This document shows positions 36,567 through 47,100 of a stretch of 64,000 bases of DNA, one piece after another. Source of the stretch: Pontibacter sp. SGAir0037. Lineage in GTDB: Bacteria > Bacteroidota > Bacteroidia > Cytophagales > Hymenobacteraceae. The stretch is taken from assembly GCF_005491705.1 (NCBI RefSeq), contig NZ_CP028092.1:2046001-2110000 (forward strand), in the 5' to 3' direction. Position 1 is the stretch's first letter; each line of letters opens with the position of its first letter. A model generated the notes under the pieces. It ran no database searches and had not been told where the DNA came from. It saw only the letters and a list, made by a program, of their open reading frames with translations. A program made the position numbers and the translations under genes.

Positions 36567-37054
36567 TCAAATTATGTTTAGGTGTTGTGTGTAATTCTTT
36601 GCTCAACCCTCCTAGGCCTTACCAATGCTTATGTAACTTTAACAGTTACAGCAGTAATTACTGCTTGCTTTAGCATCCGCTACTTTTCATTAGAGGAGGC
36701 GCAATTTTAGAAAATTAAACGAAAAATAATAGGCTTAAATTAGTAAATCCTTTTAGCAGAAAAGTATAAATTTATTGAATCAAATAATAAAATAAATGCT
36801 TTAAAGATTCGTTTAGATAATTCAGTAAACAAGAGTCTGAAATCAAATATTTGTAAGCAGTAAACGAGAGTTATAAAGATAGTTATTGATGAACTAGTAA
36901 CAAAGGCATGGAAGATCCCATACTTTTATTACAGACAAGTTAGTACTAGATACTTTCTCGTACCATATTTCAGATCTACTTAATTAATTGGCTGTCTTCT
37001 TTTTGCACCCTGCTTGTACTGAATACTATATAATTTAACAGGTACTGAAGTAGC
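36567..37054. other. AT-rich intergenic region (488 bp)
   Basis: No gene was found. The region lies between the start of the cytochrome/PA14 gene and the stop of the multi-PAS kinase, both minus strand. It holds the palindrome at 36650-36665 and is otherwise strikingly AT-rich from about 36700 to 37050. Confidence 0.4.
36650..36665. promoter_or_regulatory. 16-bp perfect palindrome upstream of the cytochrome/PA14 gene
   Basis: AGCAGTAATTACTGCT is a perfect 16-bp palindrome centred about 91 bp upstream of the start codon at 36566. It may be an operator. ATGTAACTT at 36631 and a nearby CAGTTACAG do not follow the 21-bp spacing of the xylan arrays. Confidence 0.4.
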
Positions 37055-40000
37055 TTACATTTCAGTAACAGGAATTCTAACTGTAGCCAGGGTTCCCCGG
37101 CCAGTTTTGGACTCGGTGATGAGGAAGGTTCCGTTCAGCAGTTTAACCCGGTCAGCAATACTTCTAAGCCCGATGCCTTTCTTTTTACCAGATTCCTGCT
37201 TCATTCCCTGGCCGTTATCCCGCACTTTGAGGATGATTTCGCCATCTTCCTGCACCAGCAATATATCCGCCTGGGTAGCCTGGGCATGTTTCACAACATT
37301 ATTCAATAGCTCCTGGCTAATGCGATAAAGAGCTATTTCCAGGTAAGAAGCGAGCCGCTCTTCCAGATCTACCTCACAGTTAACTTGGAATAAACTCTGG
37401 TCGTACTGCTGACATAAAGATTCCATGGCTTTTTCCAGGCCAAAATCGTTTAGAATAATAGGAACCAACTCGTGCGAAACTCTTCTGGTTTCCGCAATAG
37501 CCTCTTTTAACAGGTTTTCAGTTTGCTGGATCAGCTCTTTGGGTACCTTTTGCGCCACCTGGTCCAGGTTTAGTTTAGTGGCATATAAAATTTGCCCTAC
37601 TCCATTGTGCAGGGACTCGGATATGCGCCGGCGCTCTTCTTCCTGCGCTTCCAGAATAGCCAGCAACAGCTCTTTTTGCTGGTTTAAACGCATTTGCAGG
37701 TTTTCTTCTTCCAGCCGCTTTACTTCCGAAATATCTAAATCGGTGCCCAGTATTTTGGTCGGCGCCCCTAGCTCATCGCGCAGCACCACGGCCTTCATCC
37801 GGCAGGTAAGTGTTTGGTCGCCTACCCGCAGGCGCAGGGTTTCTTCTATATCTTCGTGCTTTTCCCGCAATTTTTCTACCAGCCGCTGCGCCAGGGGCTT
37901 ATCTTCTGCTATAACGTATCGCAGATAAGTTTCCGGTTTAACAGGACTTCCTGCAGGCAAACCAAACAGGCGGTACATGCCTGCTCCCCAGCTCATTTCA
38001 CCGCTGGCAATGTCGTACTCCCAACTACCCATCCGGGCTACTTCTTCGGCCTGATTTAAAATGGCAAAGTTGCGGGTAAGCTCTGCTTCAGCTAACTTCC
38101 GGTCGGTAATATCCAAGTTGCTGGCCACCACCCCGTCATCCATCTTTACGAACATGGCCGAGTACCATTTATTGAAATTTTCGTGCGGGTAATAGTATTC
38201 CACCTGTTCCGGCTCTCCAGTTTCCATTACTCGGAGCATGAGGTCAAATAAGCCCGCCTGCTTAATGCCGGGAAATTCTTGCAAATACAACTTACCAACC
38301 AGGTCCGTCCGGCCTGTCACCCGCTCCAACTCTTTGTTTATGATGAGAATCATAAAATCAATGATAGTGCCTTTTTCATCCCGGACGGCTTTCAGAATGG
38401 ACAAACTAAGCAGCGTAGTATCGAAAAGAGATTGCAGTATATCCCGACTCTGGCGTAAATCCTGGGTGCGTTCGGCTACTTGTTGCTCCAGTGTTTTATT
38501 AAAATTCCTAAGCTTTTCCTCCGATAGCTTACGCTCCGTAATATCCACGGCCATGCCTACAATGTAGCGGCGTCCGTCGGCTAACGTGCCGGGCGAGGAG
38601 GCGCTGAAGCTCCAGTACCGCAGGCCTTGGACGCGGGTTCTCACCGGAAAATCAATGTTTAAGCTGACTTTATTGCCTTTGAATAATTGTTGCATGTGCC
38701 CACGCACCACATCCGCGCCTTCGCCATAGGCCTGGGTAAGCCAGTGGTCGAAGGTTGGTACTTCTTCTTGCCGATAACCCGTAAGTGCTGTCCAGGTGCG
38801 GCTAATCTGGAGCACTTCTCCGTCTTCGGCGTGCATAATAATAGGTATGGGAGCAGCCTGAATAGCCTGGCGGAACTGCTCTTCTGATTTTTTCAGCGCT
38901 TCTGCGGCCTGCTTGCTGGCGGTGATGTCGGTAACGAGGGCATGGTAGCCTGCCACGGTGCCGTCGGACCTGAACTCGGGAACGAATTCGGAATGAACGT
39001 ATCGTGTGCCACCATACTTGAAGGTAACCTCCTCCTCGAACGAATGCCGCTGGCCCGCAAGCGCAGCCTCAACGTGAGGGCGGAGGCGCTCGAACGCCGT
39101 ATCGCCCAGGAACTCCCGCATATGCTTGCCGATAACTTCCTCAGGTGAGTACCCGAACCAGTTCTCGTAATATTTGTTGGCGAAACGATAGCGAAACCCG
39201 GTATCGATATATGCAATCAAAGCCGGCATAGCGTTGGTGATCAGCCGGAGCTGTTCCTCTCGTTTGAGTAGGGCTTCCTCAGCTTTGGCCCTTTCTACGG
39301 CTGCCCAAGTGCGCTCAGCGGTTTCTTCTACAAGAGAGACTTCGGCTTGTGTCCAGGATCTTGGATCCCGCTGGTTGATGACAAAGGTAGCCACCAGCTT
39401 CCCTTGTTTGATAAGAGGTACAACCACCGCCGCTCCTATATCGTTTCCCAGGTACAATTCACGCTGGTCTGCTGGCATGGCAGAGTCAGTATTCATGTCG
39501 CACACCACCCATGTTTTCCCATCAATCAGCCAGGGCATCGGCCAATCACCTAACGGGTACCGTCTGGCATGACTTGGTGCATCTGGTCGATGCCAATCAT
39601 GGGCCACGATAAGTTCACTGGCAGGTTCATTTATATCTACATAGTAGGCACGGTCAGTATGCAGGCGCTCTCCCAGTATCCGGGCTGCCACAGCCTGTAT
39701 CTCAACTGGTTTCATAAGCGGCCGGAGCACATCGCTTAGCTTTAACAGATACTCCTGCTGTTGCTCCTGTTGCTTGCGATCCGTTATATCTTCAAATACG
39801 TTGGCAACCATCCGACTACCTGGGCCACCTATGCGTGAGGTATGGGTGCGATACCATTGTTTGGTACCCGCATGATAATTCTCGAACCGGAGTGACTCTC
39901 CTGTTTTTAAGACACTATCGTACGCATCCAGCCAGTATTGTTCGGATGGCACAATTTCGCTGCCTAACTTACCTGAAACGTTTTTTAAGCCCGTAATTCT

Positions 40001-40963
40001 TTCGTATGCCGGATTCACTTCCAGCAGTCGCAGATCTACAGGTTTGCCTCCATCGTCGTAGATCAATTCCAATACAGAAAGCCCTTCATCAATAGAATTG
40101 AAGAGGGAATAATATTTATCTGTTGCTGTTTGTGCTATCTCATCTTTCAGGCTGAGTATTTCCTTCTCCGCTTTTTTGCGTTTGGTAACATCCTGCACCA
40201 CACCTATAAATTTAATGGCATGACCCTTCGCATCAGCCATCACCTTACCGTGAGTTTCCAGCAGGCGCAATTCTCCGTCTTTCCGGTAGACGCGGCGGGT
40301 ATAGCAATAAGGCTTATTGCTGGCAGCGGCCTCTTTCAAAGCTTTTCTCACCGGCAAACGATCATCCGGATGCGACCGACTGTCAATCCATTCCAGCGAA
40401 GGTTCAAAATTCCCTGGCTCTTCTCCAAACAACCGGTACAAACCGTCGGAAAAATGGAATTTGTTCGTTTTCAAATCGACTTCATAACTACCAATGTCGG
40501 CCGCTGCTTCGGTAGAACGCAGCAAGGCTTCATTTCCAGCTAACCTTTGTTCTGCCGTTACCTGCCTGGTAATATCTTCTACTTTATGAATAAGGTAAAG
40601 AACAGTTCTACCTTCCTCTACAGGCGTATTGGATATGCGCCTGTACCGCTCTACCTTGCCTTCTTTCGGATGCACCAGGTCGTAGCGGTGCCGGGACAGG
40701 TGGTGTGGCTTTTTTGTTTTCAGTACCTGTTGCAGTGAAGCAAACAATGCATCCAGCACCCTTTCCTCCGAAGCCGAAGATGTCCTGGGGAAAACATCAA
40801 ATAAACACTTCCCCACAATGGCCTCTCGTTGCGCAAAAGTAGCCTCCAGGTAAGCATCAGAAGCTGTGAGAATGACAAGTTCCGGCGAAAGAATCAGGTA
40901 ACAATCCGGCACTTTTTCATAAGCTTTCAGCACTTGCGCCGGCAGGGAAACAGGATGATTCAT
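37055..40963 (-). CDS. Multi-PAS/GAF orphan sensor histidine kinase
   Basis: This 1302-residue soluble kinase has no signal peptide or membrane helix. In order it shows a PAS domain (12-130), two PAS/PAC units (140-395), a GAF domain (about 400-565, LGNDIGAAVVVPLIKQGKLVATFVIN split), two PAS units (575-815), a coiled linker (TLEQQVAERTQDLRQS), two further PAS units (840-1075), a HisKA_3-like segment and a HATPase domain (about 1215-1300, DNGQGM, GIGLRSI). The phospho-accepting residue should be His1119 in RRISESLHNGVGQ, the NarL-type kinase motif with Asn in place of the usual Asp. No response regulator lies nearby, so its partner is elsewhere. The GAF and many PAS units suggest integration of several cytoplasmic signals. 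Confidence 0.92.
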   Translation of the reverse strand: MNHPVSLPAQVLKAYEKVPDCYLILSPELVILTASDAYLEATFAQREAIVGKCLFDVFPRTSSASEERVLDALFASLQQVLKTKKPHHLSRHRYDLVHPKEGKVERYRRISNTPVEEGRTVLYLIHKVEDITRQVTAEQRLAGNEALLRSTEAAADIGSYEVDLKTNKFHFSDGLYRLFGEEPGNFEPSLEWIDSRSHPDDRLPVRKALKEAAASNKPYCYTRRVYRKDGELRLLETHGKVMADAKGHAIKFIGVVQDVTKRKKAEKEILSLKDEIAQTATDKYYSLFNSIDEGLSVLELIYDDGGKPVDLRLLEVNPAYERITGLKNVSGKLGSEIVPSEQYWLDAYDSVLKTGESLRFENYHAGTKQWYRTHTSRIGGPGSRMVANVFEDITDRKQQEQQQEYLLKLSDVLRPLMKPVEIQAVAARILGERLHTDRAYYVDINEPASELIVAHDWHRPDAPSHARRYPLGDWPMPWLIDGKTWVVCDMNTDSAMPADQRELYLGNDIGAAVVVPLIKQGKLVATFVINQRDPRSWTQAEVSLVEETAERTWAAVERAKAEEALLKREEQLRLITNAMPALIAYIDTGFRYRFANKYYENWFGYSPEEVIGKHMREFLGDTAFERLRPHVEAALAGQRHSFEEEVTFKYGGTRYVHSEFVPEFRSDGTVAGYHALVTDITASKQAAEALKKSEEQFRQAIQAAPIPIIMHAEDGEVLQISRTWTALTGYRQEEVPTFDHWLTQAYGEGADVVRGHMQQLFKGNKVSLNIDFPVRTRVQGLRYWSFSASSPGTLADGRRYIVGMAVDITERKLSEEKLRNFNKTLEQQVAERTQDLRQSRDILQSLFDTTLLSLSILKAVRDEKGTIIDFMILIINKELERVTGRTDLVGKLYLQEFPGIKQAGLFDLMLRVMETGEPEQVEYYYPHENFNKWYSAMFVKMDDGVVASNLDITDRKLAEAELTRNFAILNQAEEVARMGSWEYDIASGEMSWGAGMYRLFGLPAGSPVKPETYLRYVIAEDKPLAQRLVEKLREKHEDIEETLRLRVGDQTLTCRMKAVVLRDELGAPTKILGTDLDISEVKRLEEENLQMRLNQQKELLLAILEAQEEERRRISESLHNGVGQILYATKLNLDQVAQKVPKELIQQTENLLKEAIAETRRVSHELVPIILNDFGLEKAMESLCQQYDQSLFQVNCEVDLEERLASYLEIALYRISQELLNNVVKHAQATQADILLVQEDGEIILKVRDNGQGMKQESGKKKGIGLRSIADRVKLLNGTFLITESKTGRGTLATVRIPVTEM

Positions 40964-41504
40964 AAGATGAAGCTTATTTCCAGCTATAGTTTTATAAATT
41001 TAAACTAAAGTACAAATTTTATACTTTATATCCTCCACTTACAACATTAGGTTAACCAAATAAATCAGCTTTCAGATAATTTTTTGTCTACCTGGATGCA
41101 CTAACGCTGATCAACCTATATGGATGCCTGGAGTGATTTAAAATGTGACTATCAATGCTATAAGATTCCTGTGGTAATGGCTGAATGCACAACAAAGCTT
41201 CCGCATGAGTTCCCGGAGTTAGATAAGTTTCCTGACCTTCATTAGTAAAATACATGTACTATCCCTGCCTTTGGATTGGTAGACTGTAAATTGTTTTCTG
41301 CTGATCCAACCACTGTTATAGAAAGCCAGGAAAAAGTATGCCCCGAGGTATTTAGCTGAACTACTCCCCCCCGCTATACCTATTGTGTGGGTGAAAGTTA
41401 ACCAAAGATTTTGCAGGGGATGTTTCCTTGCAGGAAAATAGGTAAGAGTGAGCAGATGAAAGGGTGGAAAAGAACGGAGCACGCAAAGCTTTATTCAGAA
41501 AAAG
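40964..41504. other. Intergenic region (541 bp) with no supported gene
   Basis: The only frame of any size (87 codons at 41219-41482, minus strand) has no recognisable domain, and its sequence is rich in low-likelihood coding runs. I see no clear promoter or terminator here. Confidence 0.4.
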
Positions 41505-42146
41505 CTAGGTATTAAGATCTGCTTTATTTACAATTGACCTGATTTGCTGATCCAATTGGGAAGCACTCTGTTGCAGCATAGAGATGATGCGATGAGCTTC
41601 GCTATCGTTTTGAATCATTTTTTCTAACATTGGAATAAGACCGAGAACGTTCGCTAATGGAGCCCGAACCAAATGAGCCTGATTAAAAGATAGTTCTTGT
41701 AAAACCTTCGATTTAAATTGATTCTCTTCTTCTGCCTTGTTTCTTTTTGACAGAAGCTCTTTTTCATACTTCTTTCGATCTTCAACTTTAAAAATAATGG
41801 CGTTAATCATCTCCCCTTCACCCTCTCTATGATTTACCACTACTCCGTTGAACAGACAGGAGAAAGCACCTTTTGAAGTCTGAATATTTAAATTAATCTC
41901 CTTTACTGCCTGGTGCATTTTCAGGATTGGGTGCACAAAAATTTCATAGTACATGACACCTGCTTTATCCAGGATATCCGTAAACTTTTTATGCACTATT
42001 TCTTTATCACTGACACCAAGCCATTCCAGTAAAGTCTGGTTTACATAAACAATGGGGCCATTTATTTTAAAAGTTAATAAACCGCAGGGGGCAGTATTAT
42101 ATAAGAATTTAAAATCTATAGGATCGTCTCCGGGCTCTTTTTCCAT
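41505..42146 (-). CDS. PAS protein with histidine-kinase dimerisation segment but no ATPase domain
   Basis: This 213-residue protein has an N-terminal PAS domain (about 10-125, FKFLYNTAPCGLLTF, NQTLLEWLGVSDKEI, FKVEDRKKYEKEL), a coiled linker, and a segment with His158 in NQAHLVRAPLANVLGL, matching the phospho-acceptor H-box of PAS-type kinases. It stops about 55 residues later, where the ATP-binding domain would begin, and the next frames downstream do not restore one. It starts 9 bp after the RsbQ-like gene and surely shares its transcript. In Bacillus, RsbQ works with the PAS domain of RsbP. Here the hydrolase may feed a ligand to this PAS domain, and the His may be phosphorylated in trans (inference). 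Confidence 0.8.
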   Translation of the reverse strand: MEKEPGDDPIDFKFLYNTAPCGLLTFKINGPIVYVNQTLLEWLGVSDKEIVHKKFTDILDKAGVMYYEIFVHPILKMHQAVKEINLNIQTSKGAFSCLFNGVVVNHREGEGEMINAIIFKVEDRKKYEKELLSKRNKAEEENQFKSKVLQELSFNQAHLVRAPLANVLGLIPMLEKMIQNDSEAHRIISMLQQSASQLDQQIRSIVNKADLNT

Positions 42147-42155
42147 AAAGGGTTA

Positions 42156-42956
42156 TTATTCCAAATTAATGTAAGCATTGATAGCTGCAATTACTTCTTC
42201 CGGGGCACTTAAATGGGGGCAATGATCGGTAGCTTTCAGAATTTTCAGGGTATTTCCTTTCGCTTTCTTTTCCAGGTAATATCCTACTGCTAAAGGAGCT
42301 AAAATATCTTCAGAACATTGTAGGGTAAGGCTTTCAGTTTGGAGATTCTCCAGGTCATCCCGATTATCAGAAAGAAACGTTACACGGGCAAATTCCTTAG
42401 CAATGTCCGGATCAGTAGCACAAAAATTCTCCACCAGTTCTTCTCCTAACTCTGGTCTGTCCATATTCCCCATAACCTGCGGCGCTAAAAAGCTAGACCA
42501 GCCCAGGTAGTTGCTATCCATTAATTCCAGCAGACTGTTTAAATCTTCTTTATCAAAACCACCCGTATATTCCTCATCATTTATGTAACATGGAGAAGGT
42601 GATACAAATATTAATTTACTGAAATAAGAAGATTGTGCTATTGCTGCTTTTACTCCTATCATACAACTCACAGAATGTCCTATAAAAAGAGCATCTTTCA
42701 CATTGAGTGCTTCTAAAATTTCCAGAACATCTTTCGCATATCCGTCTAAAGAATTGTATCTTTTAGAGTCGTAAGCACTTAAGTCGGATTGTCCTGATCC
42801 TACAAAATCAAAAAGAATCAGTTTAAATTTCGTCTTATAGGCGGCAACTAAATGCCGCCACACATTTTGGCTGCACCCAAACCCATGTGCCAAAATAATT
42901 GCCTGATCTCCTTCGCCGATTGTGCGAACATTATTTCGTTTAATAACGTCTGTCAT
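42156..42956 (-). CDS. RsbQ-like alpha/beta hydrolase (signalling type)
   Basis: This 266-residue hydrolase closely follows the RsbQ/KAI2/D14 pattern. It begins with IKRNNVRTIGEGDQAIILAH (split), followed by GFGCSQNVWRHL. The triad is Ser95 (GHSVS), Asp217 (CSEDILAP) and His245 (TDHCPHLSAP). These proteins sense or modify a small hydrophobic ligand and partner with a PAS-domain protein; in Bacillus subtilis RsbQ is needed for the energy-stress branch of SigB activation. No RsbP-type phosphatase or sigma-B system lies nearby; the gene is followed after 9 bp by a PAS protein with an H-box, suggesting the pair has been wired to another output. Confidence 0.88.
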   Translation of the reverse strand: MTDVIKRNNVRTIGEGDQAIILAHGFGCSQNVWRHLVAAYKTKFKLILFDFVGSGQSDLSAYDSKRYNSLDGYAKDVLEILEALNVKDALFIGHSVSCMIGVKAAIAQSSYFSKLIFVSPSPCYINDEEYTGGFDKEDLNSLLELMDSNYLGWSSFLAPQVMGNMDRPELGEELVENFCATDPDIAKEFARVTFLSDNRDDLENLQTESLTLQCSEDILAPLAVGYYLEKKAKGNTLKILKATDHCPHLSAPEEVIAAINAYINLE

Positions 42957-44108
42957 TCCATTAAAGGTTAATGAAGTTAATATGCCCGCACTCCAATCTT
43001 GTATTGCTTTGTATTGGCTTAATCGTGAGCCTACCTGAGCAATTTCTGCGGCAATCCAGCTTTCGCTTTAGACGAACATATCTTTAACTTCCTTATATTC
43101 AAAGCCCTTTACACCTGGCATAAAGCTATGGCAGGAGCTTAGCTGTGCAAAGGTACAAATAAAGCTTTTGCCTCCTCGATATTCTACCGGATAAGCAGGA
43201 TTAAACGTTTGCATGCTTTTGTATTTAGTGAAAGCTGTAACCAGGCACCTTCATTTCAACACTGGTAGCCGCATCCGGGCGCGCCAGGATTACCGGACCT
43301 CGCATACGTGCTGAATCTAAAAGCATGACGCTAATGAATCACGAAACGTTCCGCATTTCAACTTATCTGATAAATTGTTAGAAACAGGAGTAAAAGTTGC
43401 TGCTAACCCGGTTCCAAAAGCTACTCTAGCTGGTCCTGAATAAGCTGCCCTGTGGTTGCCACCTTTTAATTAAGGATTAGATTTATATAGGGCAGTTTTG
43501 TTTAAACTGCAAATATTGATGATTACTCCTTTATCTAAGGGTAAAGTTCAAAGCTATGCCTAAAATTGGTAATCCTATTACATTCATTAGATAGCCATAG
43601 AATAAAAATATTCCGGCTTCCATTACACATTTTGGGTCATCCGGGCCGAAGTTGTACATCAACCCCTGAGCTGAAAGTTAGGTTGCAAGTATAGGAACAG
43701 CTAAACCTAATAAGAAACAGCCTAAAAAAGCCAATCCAAAGTTCCTGCGCTCTGTTTTGTTCTTTCTCTTCCCAACCATGACCAGAATAATCATTGGAAG
43801 AAAGATTAAAAACATTGGCAATATCATTATAAGTATAAAGCTCATTACTACTTCATTTTTATGACATTGTGTATTCTGTCTTTAGGACAGCACGAAACCT
43901 GGTTCTCTATAAGAAGTTGTTCCAGTTATTAACCCTTTAGCCTGAGTGCTTGAAGCGTACTTGTAAATCTTACATTTTAATCAGAATGAACTCGGTTTCC
44001 GATTCACTTCTATTTATGTAAAGCTAAATATAAAAAATTCCTATAAATCATCAAGTGGCCTGGTGACACATTTCAGGCCGTGGCTGGTAAGCCTGTTTCA
44101 CTTGTGGG
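42957..44108. other. Gene-poor 1.15-kb region with gene remnants
   Basis: Apart from the broken gene at 43531-43845, only short open stretches are seen: a 48-codon minus-strand frame at 43068-43214 (MQTFNPAYPVEYRGGKSF...) and a 40-codon plus-strand frame ending at 43443 (...VKVAANPVPKATLAGPE). They look more protein-like than random but I recognise neither. The region may be a graveyard of decayed genes. Confidence 0.4.
43531..43845 (-). pseudogene. Small membrane-protein gene broken by one in-frame TAA
   Basis: The minus-strand frame from ATG 43845-43843 to TAA 43533-43531 would encode 104 residues. It has a hydrophobic N-terminal helix (MSFILIMILPMFLIFLPM), a basic loop (GKRKNKTERRN), a second helix ending LAVPILAT, then a TAA at 43680-43678. 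After the stop the frame continues with LSAQGLMYNFGPDDPKCVME and a third helix (YGYLMNVIGLPILGI). Continuity on both sides points to a single nonsense change (for example TAC/TAT to TAA). The family is not recognised. It could alternatively yield a 55-residue peptide. Confidence 0.5.
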
Positions 44109-47100
44109 CTATTTCCCGCTCCATAGCATCATGTTATCATCACGCCTCAGGTCGATCAACAGGTGGTGTGGATCAATACCGCCGCTTCCTGGCTTTCGCG
44201 GTACTATCATTTTAATGGTCTGCTCACCAGACCGGATGCGGTGCATCTTGAGGTAGAGTGGCTCGTCGACACCTTTGCCTTCCTCATAGAGGCCCACTTC
44301 CAGCCAATCATTCATCGGCACATCGTTTTCAGAACCTGTACTGTCCACCACCACTTTTTGCGCCTGCACCTTTAGCGTTACCTCCCACGCGCCTGCCTTT
44401 GCTTGCACCGCAGACAATTGCTTTGTTTTAAGGCGCCAATACGTGTTCTCCTTAAACAGGTCGTGTAACAGGTACTGCAAGGAATCCGGGGTAAGCTCTT
44501 CCAACTCCTGGTAAAGATCAAGGGTAGTAGGCAAGGTAATTTCTCCTGATGTACGTTTCTGAAGCAGGCTCCGAAGCGCACCGTTAACCTTTCCTTGACC
44601 GATGTACTTACTCAGGGCATACATGGCAAGGCCACCTTTTCGATAGTATAAAAACTCTTCATTTGCCTGCAGCAAGGAAGGCGTTGCGAGTGAGCGTGGC
44701 ATTTCGTAGGAAGTATGCAGAAAGTCCAGGTATTGCCGCAAATGGCCCTCCCCATAGTTCTTTTCCAGCACCTGCATGCCGGAGTATACAGCAAGCCCCT
44801 CAATTAAAACACCGGCTCCTTCAACATTGGCAGGTGTTAACCTGGCTATTCCCCACCACTGGTGCGCCACTTCATGAGCCAGTATGTAATACGGCAGGTC
44901 AAAGCCCCCGGGGCTGTCATCGGGATGCAGAAGGGGGTACTGCTCTCCGTAGTAGATAATTCCCGCATCCGCTGTAGCTCCGCCTCCTGAACCAGCACGC
45001 TCTACTACCGTCATATACGGATAGGGGTAAGGGCCAAACTGCTCTGTATAGTACGACAGCGAAGCTTTTACGCTCCGTAACATGCGGCCTATGTTATGGG
45101 CATGGTCTGGATGATAATAGATCCTGATCGCCACATTGTTCCACTCGCTTTCCTGCACCTTGTAATCAGCCGACAGGATGGCATACTCACCTCCAATAGG
45201 AGCATCTGTTTTGTAGTGGAAGTAACGCCGGTCACCTGCAATCCAGGTTTTCTTCAAAATGCCTGGGGCAAGGGCAACTTCATCCACCGCTGTACCTATA
45301 GTGGCTTCAAAAATGGTCTGATCTGTACTGAGCGATTTATTACGCGCCTCCCGATCATAAAGAGAGGGTACGGCAGGACGCGCTGCAAGCCTATACTTTT
45401 TCCGGAGAACCCCACCCTTTATTTCTCGGTAGCGCTGGTAGCCAATGCCCGGAAGCAAATCTGAGTTTGTGAAATAAGTGCCGTTCTCCACCACCAATGG
45501 TTTTGCGCCGCCGTGACGGAAGCCATTCTGCTTATGGAGCACCACAAAATTCAGTTGTACTGAATCTCCCGGCTGTAATGGTTTCTCCAGTGCATAGATG
45601 TGGTGGCTGAGTTCGTGGTCTGTCACCACGCCGGCAGCCACCCGATTAAAATTAACTTCACGAAACTCTGTGCCCGAAACACTTCCTATATGTATGGAGT
45701 CTATGGGTACTAAATCTTTATTCACCAGTGTGTAGGTTCCCCGAATCACGACTTGCTGCCGGTCTGGATAAATATAAATGTGCAGCTTGGTAGCCGTCAG
45801 CTGGGGTTGCGGGCTGTTCCGGTAACGGCCGTAGCGCCGTTCGTATGCCGCTTTCCTTTCCACTATGTCAGAGCTTGTCAGGTACTCGTTCAGCACATTC
45901 GTATTATAGAACACGAAGCTCCCCATGGTAAGGAGAAGCCCTGCACCGAGTATGGCAACCCAGGCTGTTGAGCGTGTAAAGCGGCGATGCGCCAGCTGAA
46001 TACGGTGCTTCAAACTATGTGCTCTTCCCCGTGGCCAAAGTAACCGCCCTCCCACTGCCAATAGCAAAGCCCAGGCAATCCAGTATAGTTTAAACCACAG
46101 CCACGGCCCCAGGGTAGGTCCAAAGCCCCGCATATCGGTGTACCACCACCCCGTGTCTGCCCCAAAGATGAGCATAGGGTGCTCAATGCCATACCTGGAA
46201 GGGAAGGCCATAAAGCTAAAAACCAACAACATTGCCAGATGCCCTCCATATTTTTGATTCACCACGACGTGTACTACAAGGGCAAGCAAGGCGAAGAGCA
46301 TGTACTCCAGGAGCTGCAGCCCGAAGAGCACCTGCAAATACAAACTTATCTCCAACTTATCGTAGCCCAGGCCTAACTGCATCCCTATACCTCCTGCCAT
46401 GAGCAAAGCCATCCATACCAGGATGATGCCCCCTAAGCCAAGGAACTTACCCATGAAGAGTACCCAATCCGGTACCGGTGCTGCATCAGCAATATCACCC
46501 AGGCCTGCATCCCGCTCACGCCATACAAGCTCACCCACGAAGTACAGGATGAGTAATGGCAGCACAACCCATGGAGAGTTGACACTGCTGACAGGAGCGG
46601 CCAGGTAGCCTGTTACCTGCTGTGTCGTTGGGAGTAGCGGAATGCCAAACTCAGCCATGATGCTGGAACCCAATATAGCAGAGGCCAGCGCCATAGCACC
46701 TACCAGGGTAAGTCCTAAAGGGTGTCCGGCTATTTTCTTAAAAGATGCCCACGCAATTGTAAAGACCTGGCTAACATGGCTTGCATAACCAAAACTTGGC
46801 GTAACCTGCGGAACTTTAATGGCAGTAGCTCTATTTATTGCGGTTTCAGCAGACGTCTTTGCCTGTACTTCAGAGTGCCGTACAAAGCGAGCCTTCCAGC
46901 TGCCGGTAGCAGGGTTAGCAAATTTGTAGCGGAGGTAGGCAAACCATAACAAGCCTGCGGCAACACCAGCCCACAAGACGCGATTCAGAAGAAACATTCC
47001 TTCCAGCGTCACGAGTCGTGTATTTTTCTCTGTTGCCGTCCATGTTTGCAGTTCGTTTCCTATGATACCGGCCACACCTACCGGATCCAGCAGTTTTACC

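Noticed and set aside
41219..41482. 87-codon minus-strand frame between the multi-PAS kinase and the PAS protein
   Set aside because: No domain, signal or conserved pattern; it is flanked by no operon partner at close spacing.
42593..42601. ATGTAACAT identical to the xylan array element
   Set aside because: It is a single copy inside the RsbQ-like coding region without phased neighbours.
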